From Flammeovirgaceae bacterium (GTDB taxonomy: Bacteria; Bacteroidota; Bacteroidia; Cytophagales; MED-G16), in the NCBI GenBank assembly GCA_002697405.1, contig NZVP01000003.1:1-9921 (forward strand): 9,921 nucleotides of DNA, read 5' to 3'. Below, piece by piece: positions 1-6,663 of the stretch. Under the pieces are notes generated by a model. That model saw only the letters and a list, made by a program, of their open reading frames with translations. It was not told the origin of the DNA and made no database searches. Within the stretch, counting starts at the first letter, position 1. Every line of letters begins with the position of its first letter. A program made the position numbers and the translations under genes.

Positions 1-492
1 ACCGTCTTGTGCGATACTGCACTCTTCGTCTGCGCCTGTGGAGCAGTCGAAGGTGGCGTCACCAACGGATAGTCTGAAGACAACGAACGCCCAGTTTAGG
101 TCGTCCTCAGCGTGCTGCCAGGTGATGCGCATTAGTGTGTCATCATCTGCTGCAGAAACGCTTGCTGCTGCGTCTGTTGCGGTGTAGCTGTTGCGTGTAC
201 CGCTCTCGGGCTGATCTGCAGATGATGTGCTGGCCAATGAACTAGCCCATACATACAGGATTGCAACCGGAGCAAGTGGGACCGCAACGACCACCAGTAC
301 AGTACCCAATACAGCGATTTCCTCATCTGAAATTGTAGACTCTTCATGCTCACTTGCTTCAAAGATCGGGTAGATTTCCAATTCCAATTCGGGAGTTTCT
401 TCGGTCACAATGAGATTACTTGAATGTAAATGCCCAAGTCCTAAAATCGCACAAATTAGCACAACATGAATCGATTTCGCCAGATTCCGCAT
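1..492 (-). CDS. Pilin-like single-pass membrane protein, 3' end beyond window
   Basis: This open frame runs without a stop from the ATG at 492 to the left window edge (164 codons seen), so it is partial. Residues 1-25 resemble a signal peptide or N-terminal membrane helix: MRNLAKS, then a hydrophobic run to about residue 20. An acidic stretch (about 30-58) precedes a second hydrophobic segment at about 59-86, ending in AILYVWASSLAS. That segment resembles the N-terminal helix of archaeal type IV pilins and archaellins (typically ...AAVLYVWVSSL). A Ser/Thr/Ala-rich linker and a domain with WAFVVFRLSVGD and two cysteines (150, 158) follow. The usual prepilin cleavage site (K/R-G before the helix) is not visible, so processing as a true pilin is doubtful. 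Another in-frame ATG lies at 510 and a GTG at 408; the GTG would leave only the pilin-like helix. The gene begins just after the upstream ATPase stop and is probably co-transcribed. No clear ribosome-binding site is seen. Confidence 0.6.
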   Translation of the reverse strand, partial: MRNLAKSIHVVLICAILGLGHLHSSNLIVTEETPELELEIYPIFEASEHEESTISDEEIAVLGTVLVVVAVPLAPVAILYVWASSLASTSSADQPESGTRNSYTATDAAASVSAADDDTLMRITWQHAEDDLNWAFVVFRLSVGDATFDCSTGADEECSIAQDG

Positions 493-528
493 GGGATTCC
501 AACGACACATTCGGGTCTTGAACTATTC

Positions 529-1515
529 CTAGACCATGGGACGGACTGCTCCACATTTGGGACATAGTTGAGTTTCCTCATCAGTATACTTGTACTTGCA
601 GGCTGGACAACTTGTCGCCAGTGTTTTCCCACCTACCATGATTGATTCATTTTCTTCGGCTGAGACCAAGACCAAACGTCCATCACCAACTTCCTCAACT
701 TCGTAGCGACCTGCGCCACCCATCTCAAGTAAGATATCGGGTGAGAAGACCATGGTGCCAATGTCGTCCACAATCAATTCTCGAGAATCTGCCAAATCCC
801 TAACCTCGAAGTCTGCGCCATGTTGGGCGATGAATCTACCATCGCGAAGTTCAAGGCTGCGGTCACAGAATGCGGCAACTTCTGCACTGTGGGTTACAAT
901 GAGGAAGGCAACACCCTTGTTTTCGTGGAGTTCTTTGAATAGCGCGAGAACCTCACGACTGGTAATTGGATCCAATGCACCAGTGGGTTCGTCTGCCAGA
1001 ATCAGTCGTGGATTGGTAATCAATGCACGAGCGATAGCTACACGTTGTTGCTCACCACCAGATAACATCGCGGGGAGGCCCTTGGAACGGTGACCCATAC
1101 CCAACTCGTCTAGCAATTCTTGTGCACGGCGTTTTGCTTCCTTGGGTGATACCTTTTGATGTCGCAATGGTTGTGCGACATTGTCCAATGCTGACAAATG
1201 TGGTAACAAATTTCCCTCTTGGAAAATGAACGAAACCGTGCGTTGTCGAAGTTCAATCAATTCCTTACCTGTCAATCGAGTCATATTTTTGCCATCGAGA
1301 GAAACGTTACCTGCACTAGGTTTCATCAACCCGCCCAAACATTTCAGAAGTGTCGATTTCCCAGAACCTGAGGGGCCAACAACAGCAACGGCTTCACCTC
1401 GCTTGACATTAACATGGAGACCGCGCAAAGCCACAACATTGCCGTCTTCTGCTTTAGAATCATAAACATGGTACAACGCGTTTGCTTCTAAAATCGAATC
1501 TACATCCTCCGACAT
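529..1515 (-). CDS. ABC transporter ATPase (LolD/MacB type) with C-terminal zinc ribbon
   Basis: This is a cytoplasmic ATP-hydrolysing subunit of an FtsX-type ABC transporter. In the numbering that begins at the GTG at 1521, the motifs are: Walker A GPSGSGKST at 49-57, Q-loop Q101, signature LSGGE at 153-157, Walker B LILADEP at 173-179, D-loop ALD at 182-184, and H-loop H211. The ABC domain ends near residue 235. About 60 residues of mixed beta-like sequence follow, then a four-cysteine zinc ribbon (CPAC at 305-308, CPKC at 320-323) at the extreme C-terminus. Standard LolD/MacB-type ATPases of about 220-240 residues lack this extension. I chose the ATG at 1515 because GGGGGAG ends five bases before it; the GTG at 1521 overlaps the permease stop as GTGA but has no spacing for that site. 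All catalytic motifs are intact. The gene follows the permease directly, so the two products very probably form one complex. Confidence 0.95.
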   Translation of the reverse strand: MSEDVDSILEANALYHVYDSKAEDGNVVALRGLHVNVKRGEAVAVVGPSGSGKSTLLKCLGGLMKPSAGNVSLDGKNMTRLTGKELIELRQRTVSFIFQEGNLLPHLSALDNVAQPLRHQKVSPKEAKRRAQELLDELGMGHRSKGLPAMLSGGEQQRVAIARALITNPRLILADEPTGALDPITSREVLALFKELHENKGVAFLIVTHSAEVAAFCDRSLELRDGRFIAQHGADFEVRDLADSRELIVDDIGTMVFSPDILLEMGGAGRYEVEEVGDGRLVLVSAEENESIMVGGKTLATSCPACKYKYTDEETQLCPKCGAVRPMV

Positions 1516-1517
1516 AT

Positions 1518-4500
1518 TCACTCCCCCTTGAGGACGCTAGCCAAATCAGAGCGCAGCGCCTTGCGCGTCGTAAACAACAGGGCCGTAACAACTGCAACAA
1601 ATACAGCCAAAGCCACAAGACCCAATTCCATCCATGGCCACACCAGCTCTCTGGTAATGATTGATGATTCACCACCAAGGAAAATTTGGAATATGAATCC
1701 AAACACGTTGAACAGTCCATTGAACGAAAGCGCCAAGCCCATGCCCAACAGCATGCCCAAAACCATGGATACCACAACAATTGAAAGAATCTCGAATAGT
1801 ACCAATCGGATAATTTGGTTGGGGCTTGCACCAATCGCTTGAAGTACGGCCAATTCCTTTTGCCGCTGATTTAGTACGAGTGAAAGGAACACGAATGCTG
1901 AGGCGACTGCAGCAACACTAGCGACAATGAATTGCAGAGTTAGCAACCCTGGAGTACCGAAAATAAGTCCACCGTTGCGCTCAACATCATCATGTGAGGT
2001 TTCCCAGTCTTGAGCAGAATCAAACCGGGTGTCGGCTTCTAGACTGACGCGCAAAGCCTTCAATTCATCTCCATTGACACCGTCAACCTTGACAATCCAC
2101 GTTGTTGTGGCTAGGTTGTCAACCCGAGCGTTGCCCATCAAATCGCGGTATCCCGACTCACCGATGATGATGCTCTCTGACATTTGAGCAGTTGGTACAC
2201 CGGGGATAAATTCGTGTGTACCAATGTATCGAAGGGTGGTATTGTGAGGGATGGTTTCGATACTGAAGGTGGAGAAATTCAAAGTTAGTTCATTCCATGT
2301 AAAGGTGACATTTTCTGTTCGATCATCATTTTCGCCAAGAAGAATGTCGCCTGCATCAGAGTCACCTGCACGACCAGAACCCCATAGATCCAACTCGTAG
2401 GCTGCATCTTCTCCAACTGTGAATCCACCGTCTTGATATGCAGTCATGGCAGCGGACACATCATCACCGGGAATCGCTTGAGGGAACCAACGTAACACAT
2501 CTGCACTATCGCTTAACAAAACATAGGCACTGATACCTTCGCCTCCTTCAGGAACCAGAGTCATTTGAGGTACACTGACCGCCATCACATCCACATCACT
2601 GCCACTGAATTCAGCAATGATAGATTCCACTTCTGAGGCTGTTTGATTGTCAGACATGACGACCTGGAGGTCGCTTCCGACCGCAACATCTGCGGTACGC
2701 TCATCAACTAACGTACCCGTGAATCCTTGAACTGCAGCCAAAGTAACAATTGAGAGCGTCAGTAACATGATGACTGCCAAGCGGTTAACCGATTCTGCGG
2801 AACCACTGCCCTTCAGGCCACGCTTGACATCCGATAGTAGAGGGGAACGGCGGAAGAAGAATTGCATAATTTTCGGTCCGGCAGCGCCCAACCTACCCAG
2901 TAAGAGAGCTCCTCCAATCCACAGCATGAAGGGACCAAAGACGTTGATTATACCCTGAACGAACCAATTGGAAAGAATACCATCTTCGCTTCCGTTCATT
3001 TCCAGCCAAGTATCAATTGCCCCCAAAGACCCTACGAGGAAGAGCAGCCAATGAAGCCAAACTTTCGGCTTGTTGACTTTCTGAATCTTGCTGACACCTT
3101 CATCAATTTCGAGCTCCATGAAGTCCTTCGTTCGACTGCGACCGAAGATTAGAGCTAGGCCAAGTGTAGCCAGAGCAGTGAACATGGTTGCACCAATACT
3201 CAGCCTAGGATCAACAGTGAAGCCAAGAGGTTCAAACTGCATGAAGCCGACACTTGCGAGTACGGCTGGGACCGCGAGCAATGCCAATAGATAGCCAAGA
3301 ATCCACGCCGCTGTTGCAATGACTGCCAATTCGAGTAAAACCATACCTCGAAGGCCTGATGAGGTTGCACCTATCACACGGTGAATTGAAATCTCACGAC
3401 GACGTTGCTCCAGAGAAAGAACAAGCCCATACACCAACACGGACAGTGACAGCACTACGATTGGAATCATGATGATGTAATCAAAGGCCTGAATTAAGCC
3501 GAGGAAGATATTGAGGAATAGAATGGTTCCACTGATGATATCTACGTAGTAGACTTCAATATCACCGCTACCGTATGCACGGTTGACTCGTTCACCTGAT
3601 TCATCTTCGGAGAACATGACTGTACGACCCAAATCCTGCAACCAATCTGCGGCATCGGCTGTGGAAGATGTGGGAAGGAGAGAACGATCTAGAGTCAACC
3701 CGAAGTAGACATGATCATTGTCTACCAATACCTGTCGCTGGCTTTCATTGAGAACTTCCCATGTTGTGAAAATGGGGTTTGCGGCCAAGGTAGGGTTGCT
3801 CTGTGGCCATGGTTCGTAAATTCCGAGAACCCTTACATTTTCGACAGTGATAATGTGTTGACAGTGCATAAATCCAGTTTCTGCAATGATGAGAATTTCG
3901 CCGTCACAATCCTCTTCTTCCATTTCACCTGGGTAAGCAGTATCAGAGGTGTATGAGAAGTTCAACGAGGTCAGATTGTCACCAACTGCAGCGTTTGATA
4001 AACTGGCAATATCGGACGGAATGTAAACACCTCTTTCTGTAGCAACTTCGGCTCCAGTTTTCCAAACACCTTCGTTGCCTTCGACATTGATGACATTCTC
4101 TGAAAGTCGGTCGGCAATGACACCATCAAATGCTCCTGGACCCATCAGTGCGATCGCACGGGTATCGGCAACTGGTGGTCCTGTAGTATACTGATATTCC
4201 CAGATGTCTTCGGTATCCCAGGTATGTTCAGAATTGTTAGATTGAACTGCTTCCATCATTAACGGAACAGCATTGAATACGTTTTCATTTCCCCAGTCGA
4301 GTGAACTATGCAGACCTTTCTTTCCAAAGACAACCGTGCAATCTGAGAATTCTTCCATGACGACCAATTCATCACAGACCTCAAGCAAATGTGTCGTGTT
4401 GTTACTCCATCCTTCAGTTCCGTCCGCAGGTGCTTTGTTGAACTCGACTTTGGCATCAAACGCATTCACTTCAAGAAATCCTTCGAAGAATGCTTGAGAC

Positions 4501-4724
4501 AATCCGACACCATATGCGAGAACGGTGGTAATCACCAGACTGGAGAGGAATACACCTGCAAAGACTGCCATTCCTCGCTCTCGTCCCCGCCATGCACCTA
4601 GTGCAGCGAGGCGGAGGTTGTCGGGTAAGTCGCGCGTTTTCTGCATCATCCCATTGAATCGCTTTAAGATTGAAGATTGGTTGCTAGGTGCTTGATTAGG
4701 AACGTCAATTTTAGAATCACTCAT
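1518..4724 (-). CDS. ABC transporter permease with two FtsX domains (YbbP/LolE-like, about 10 TM)
   Basis: This is the membrane subunit of the FtsX/MacB superfamily (1068 residues). By hydrophobicity I count about ten helices: TM1 about 52-75, a large extracytoplasmic domain to about 395, TM2 about 410-437, TM3 461-491, TM4 508-528, TM5 555-574, TM6 590-611, TM7 648-668, a second extracytoplasmic domain about 670-925, then TM8 926-950, TM9 974-1003 and TM10 1030-1052. Cytoplasmic coupling helices are clear after TM2 (EQRRREISIHRVIGAT, 439-454) and after TM8 (NQRQKELAVLQAIGAS, 952-967). Both have the family pattern of a charged stretch, E-I/L, then R/Q-x-IGA. The layout matches the YbbP-type fused permease rather than single LolC/LolE or MacB chains. 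The only four cysteines (117, 129, 273, 288) lie in the first extracytoplasmic domain. The start ATG overlaps the upstream ATPase stop (ATGA) and has a perfect ribosome-binding site. The substrate is unknown. Confidence 0.93.
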   Translation of the reverse strand: MSDSKIDVPNQAPSNQSSILKRFNGMMQKTRDLPDNLRLAALGAWRGRERGMAVFAGVFLSSLVITTVLAYGVGLSQAFFEGFLEVNAFDAKVEFNKAPADGTEGWSNNTTHLLEVCDELVVMEEFSDCTVVFGKKGLHSSLDWGNENVFNAVPLMMEAVQSNNSEHTWDTEDIWEYQYTTGPPVADTRAIALMGPGAFDGVIADRLSENVINVEGNEGVWKTGAEVATERGVYIPSDIASLSNAAVGDNLTSLNFSYTSDTAYPGEMEEEDCDGEILIIAETGFMHCQHIITVENVRVLGIYEPWPQSNPTLAANPIFTTWEVLNESQRQVLVDNDHVYFGLTLDRSLLPTSSTADAADWLQDLGRTVMFSEDESGERVNRAYGSGDIEVYYVDIISGTILFLNIFLGLIQAFDYIIMIPIVVLSLSVLVYGLVLSLEQRRREISIHRVIGATSSGLRGMVLLELAVIATAAWILGYLLALLAVPAVLASVGFMQFEPLGFTVDPRLSIGATMFTALATLGLALIFGRSRTKDFMELEIDEGVSKIQKVNKPKVWLHWLLFLVGSLGAIDTWLEMNGSEDGILSNWFVQGIINVFGPFMLWIGGALLLGRLGAAGPKIMQFFFRRSPLLSDVKRGLKGSGSAESVNRLAVIMLLTLSIVTLAAVQGFTGTLVDERTADVAVGSDLQVVMSDNQTASEVESIIAEFSGSDVDVMAVSVPQMTLVPEGGEGISAYVLLSDSADVLRWFPQAIPGDDVSAAMTAYQDGGFTVGEDAAYELDLWGSGRAGDSDAGDILLGENDDRTENVTFTWNELTLNFSTFSIETIPHNTTLRYIGTHEFIPGVPTAQMSESIIIGESGYRDLMGNARVDNLATTTWIVKVDGVNGDELKALRVSLEADTRFDSAQDWETSHDDVERNGGLIFGTPGLLTLQFIVASVAAVASAFVFLSLVLNQRQKELAVLQAIGASPNQIIRLVLFEILSIVVVSMVLGMLLGMGLALSFNGLFNVFGFIFQIFLGGESSIITRELVWPWMELGLVALAVFVAVVTALLFTTRKALRSDLASVLKGE
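1521..1527 (-). promoter_or_regulatory. Ribosome-binding site deciding the ATPase start at 1515
   Basis: On the minus strand GGGGGAG lies five bases before the ATG at 1515 and overlaps the last codons of the permease gene. It abuts the alternative GTG at 1521, which is too close for normal initiation. This favours the 328-residue product over the 330-residue one. Confidence 0.6.
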
Positions 4725-5443
4725 TCTTCTTCACCTCCTTCGTCATCCAATCCCCAAGCGGAGCGGATGTCGCTGGCAGCAACCGTGCCATCGCGCAATA
4801 GGAGCATGCGATCCGCTTGACTGGCTAAATCGGGATCGTGGGTTACCATGAGAATAGAAATTGGGTCATCTTCATCATGGCACAGTTCCTTGAACAATCG
4901 CAATACATCTGCACCAGAGGCAATATCGAGGTTGCCTGTTGGCTCGTCTGCCAAAAGCAAGGGCCGATTGCCGGCAATGGCACGAGCGATGGCAACACGC
5001 TGCTGCTGACCACCCGACAATTGATCGGGGATGTGATCCATACGATCACTGAGGTTAACTCGTGCCAATGCAGATTTAGCACGTTCCTCGGCTTCTTTGG
5101 AAGGCACCCCTGATATTTCTAGTGCCATCGCAACGTTATCCATCGCACTGAGGTGTTCCAATAGATGAAAATCTTGGAAAATCCAACCAACGAGGTTGCG
5201 TCGTACATCGACTACTCCAGAAGGATTCTTCAATCCGTAAGTCCGTGAATTGAGATTGATTTCACCGCCATCTGCAGGGAGTAAACCACCAATGATGTTC
5301 AACAGGGTCGATTTACCACAACCAGATGGACCCATCAGCGCAACCAATTCTCCAGGCTTCATTTCGAAATCGATTCCCTTCAGAACCTCTAATCGGTTTG
5401 AGCCTGAACCAAAGCCCTTGGTCAAGTCCTTCACGCGCAGCAT
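4721..5443 (-). CDS. ABC transporter ATPase, LolD/YbbA/MacB family
   Basis: This is a 240-residue ATPase of the usual length for the LolD/YbbA family. Motifs: Walker A GPSGCGKST at 38-46, Q-loop Q90, signature LSGGQ at 142-146, Walker B LLLADEP at 162-168, NLD D-loop at 171-173, and H-loop H202 (VTHD). It should dimerise in the cytoplasm and drive the FtsX-type permease encoded next, with which it overlaps by four bases (ATGA). It is clearly distinct from the second ATPase downstream of the permease: it has no zinc ribbon and a different body sequence. The C-terminus is acidic (DDEGGEEE), partly because those codons contain the permease ribosome-binding site. It is the first gene of the ABC block. 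A TATA-like element sits about 26 bases before the ATG and no ribosome-binding site is evident, which suggests a leaderless mRNA, although read-through from the glycosyltransferase gene is also possible. Confidence 0.95.
   Translation of the reverse strand: MLRVKDLTKGFGSGSNRLEVLKGIDFEMKPGELVALMGPSGCGKSTLLNIIGGLLPADGGEINLNSRTYGLKNPSGVVDVRRNLVGWIFQDFHLLEHLSAMDNVAMALEISGVPSKEAEERAKSALARVNLSDRMDHIPDQLSGGQQQRVAIARAIAGNRPLLLADEPTGNLDIASGADVLRLFKELCHDEDDPISILMVTHDPDLASQADRMLLLRDGTVAASDIRSAWGLDDEGGEEE
4731..4740 (-). promoter_or_regulatory. Full-length Shine-Dalgarno site of the permease gene
   Basis: The minus strand reads AAGGAGGTGA, a full match to the complement of the conserved 16S rRNA 3' end (anti-SD core UCACCUCC). 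It is followed by six bases (AGAAGA) and then the permease ATG at 4724. It lies inside the last codons of the upstream ATPase, where it encodes part of the DEGGEEE tail. Confidence 0.85.
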
Positions 5444-5465
5444 ATCTCATTGCTGTTGTATTAGG

Positions 5466-5473
5466 CTTTAAGC
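5466..5473 (-). promoter_or_regulatory. Putative archaeal TATA box for the ABC operon
   Basis: GCTTAAAG on the minus strand is centred about 26 bases upstream of the ATG at 5443. This is the spacing expected between an archaeal TATA box and a transcription start lying at or next to the start codon. The 54-base gap between the glycosyltransferase stop and this ATG contains nothing else I can name. The match to the TATA consensus is only moderate, so this rests mainly on position. Confidence 0.35.
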
Positions 5474-5497
5474 AGTTGTTCTAAGTCAAAAGGGAAT

Positions 5498-6613
5498 CTA
5501 CAGTTGATTCCAAGCATTTTCAAGCGACTCAGACCACACGTCGATACTGAATTTCCGAGCGCGCTTCAGTGCAATTTCGCTCGGCTTCCTTCTCTTTTGA
5601 TTTGATTTCATTTTGATAATAGCATGAACCCACGCTTCAATATCTTCGTGGGGTAGGAGCCACTCTGGAGGTACCACCTCATTGTGAGCAGGCATATCAG
5701 CAACCAGAACTGGACAACCTGAGGCCATCGCCTCTAACGGAGGTAGCCCAAAACCTTCTGCAATACTGGGAAACAATAGAGCGTCACAATGCTGGTAATA
5801 TCCACACAAATCAATGTCGGATAGACGACCCACCCAATGGAGATTTACCCCCAAATCTACTGCTTTTTTCTGCAACTTCTGCTTTGATTTTGGACTCGAT
5901 TCTGAACCCACTTTGTGCAGGACTGTACGCGCCTTGACTTCTTTGGGGAGTTCTCCTAAAACATTGATTAGAAAATCCATTCTTTTTCGTGGCTCTTCAC
6001 TTCCGACACAAAGCAAATTGATGCTTTCATACTCCAATCCTTCAGGCTTAGGAAGTGGAAAAGAAATCGGATCAAATCCTTCGACATCGATCCCATGTGG
6101 AACCACCTCAATGTGCTTTTTAGGCCACAATTTGCGGGCTTCTTCTGCGGTCGCTTCGGATATGCAAATCAGTAAATCTGCCCTCTCAAGTCCGCGACGA
6201 ATATGCTTGAGATCACGACTTCGAAGAAGGCCTGGTTTGGTGTTTCCAATACTGACATGACCCTGTGGAGTTGAAATTTTTCTGGGCTCTAAGTGGAATA
6301 AATCATGGATGGTGATACTGACCGGAACTTTGCAGTCTTTCGGTACAAGGTGAGCTTGTTCTTGATCGGTAATGTGTAGGATTGTGGCTTGGGTCTCAAG
6401 GGATTTTGCCTCGACATGCGCTGGATGTTCACTTCGACGTCGTCGCCAACGTGTGAAGAGGTTTCCACCCAACTCATGTTCAATCACACTCGCCAATGAA
6501 TATCCCGAGACTTCGCTCTGTTCCAATCGGTCGACGAGGTCATGATGCGCGCGACCAAGTCCGCTTGAACGGGACAGCGCCCCGCCACGAACCACCAAAA
6601 CTTGACGCGACAT
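5498..6613 (-). CDS. Glycosyltransferase, GT-B fold, family 4-like
   Basis: This 371-residue protein resembles retaining group 1 (GT4) glycosyltransferases, which move a sugar from a nucleotide-sugar donor to a lipid-linked or protein-linked acceptor on the cytoplasmic side. An N-terminal glycine-rich loop follows the first strand (VLVVRGGALSRSSGLG, 5-20). IHDLFH (102-107) and ADLLICISEATAEEARK (145-161) are typical of the N-terminal lobe, and VPHGID (171-176) marks the lobe junction. The donor-binding lobe has VGSEEPRKR (203-211) and the E-x7-E motif EGFGLPPLE with E286 and E294, followed by AMASGCPVLVAD. There is no signal peptide or membrane helix; the many Arg/Lys residues near 55-60 and 340-353 might favour a peripheral membrane association. 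The ATG at 6613 is the only sensible start, because the next ATG upstream runs into a stop. It sits about 26 bases from a TATA-like box shared with the divergent gene. Acceptor and sugar are unknown. Confidence 0.9.
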   Translation of the reverse strand: MSRQVLVVRGGALSRSSGLGRAHHDLVDRLEQSEVSGYSLASVIEHELGGNLFTRWRRRRSEHPAHVEAKSLETQATILHITDQEQAHLVPKDCKVPVSITIHDLFHLEPRKISTPQGHVSIGNTKPGLLRSRDLKHIRRGLERADLLICISEATAEEARKLWPKKHIEVVPHGIDVEGFDPISFPLPKPEGLEYESINLLCVGSEEPRKRMDFLINVLGELPKEVKARTVLHKVGSESSPKSKQKLQKKAVDLGVNLHWVGRLSDIDLCGYYQHCDALLFPSIAEGFGLPPLEAMASGCPVLVADMPAHNEVVPPEWLLPHEDIEAWVHAIIKMKSNQKRRKPSEIALKRARKFSIDVWSESLENAWNQL

Positions 6614-6634
6614 CAGCCCGCCCAGCCCATGCTG

Positions 6635-6642
6635 ATATTAAA
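6635..6642. promoter_or_regulatory. Shared bidirectional TATA-like box between divergent glycosyltransferases
   Basis: The plus strand reads ATATTAAA (the minus strand reads TTTAATAT), an AT-rich island in otherwise GC-rich surroundings. Its centre is about 25.5 bases from the minus-strand ATG at 6613 and about 25.5 bases from the plus-strand GTG at 6664. That is the normal archaeal TATA-to-start distance in both directions if both mRNAs are leaderless. I see no strong purine-rich BRE on either side. Confidence 0.5.
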
Positions 6643-6663
6643 CGGACAAGCGAGGGCGTGTGC

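Noticed and set aside
132..362. Minus-strand open frame of 76 codons near the left edge
   Set aside because: It is in another frame of the pilin-like gene. Its product is Gln/His/Trp-rich with no coherent features, while the overlapping frame from 492 gives a signal-like start and a pilin-like helix.
5814..6260. Plus-strand open frame of 148 codons
   Set aside because: It lies wholly inside the minus-strand glycosyltransferase with its E-x7-E motif. The product is Ser/Arg-rich and lacks any recognisable motif.
6496..6663. ATG at 6496 as the start of the plus-strand glycosyltransferase
   Set aside because: It overlaps the divergent gene by 118 bases, adds 56 residues of Arg/His-rich sequence without family character, and would place the shared TATA-like box inside the coding region.
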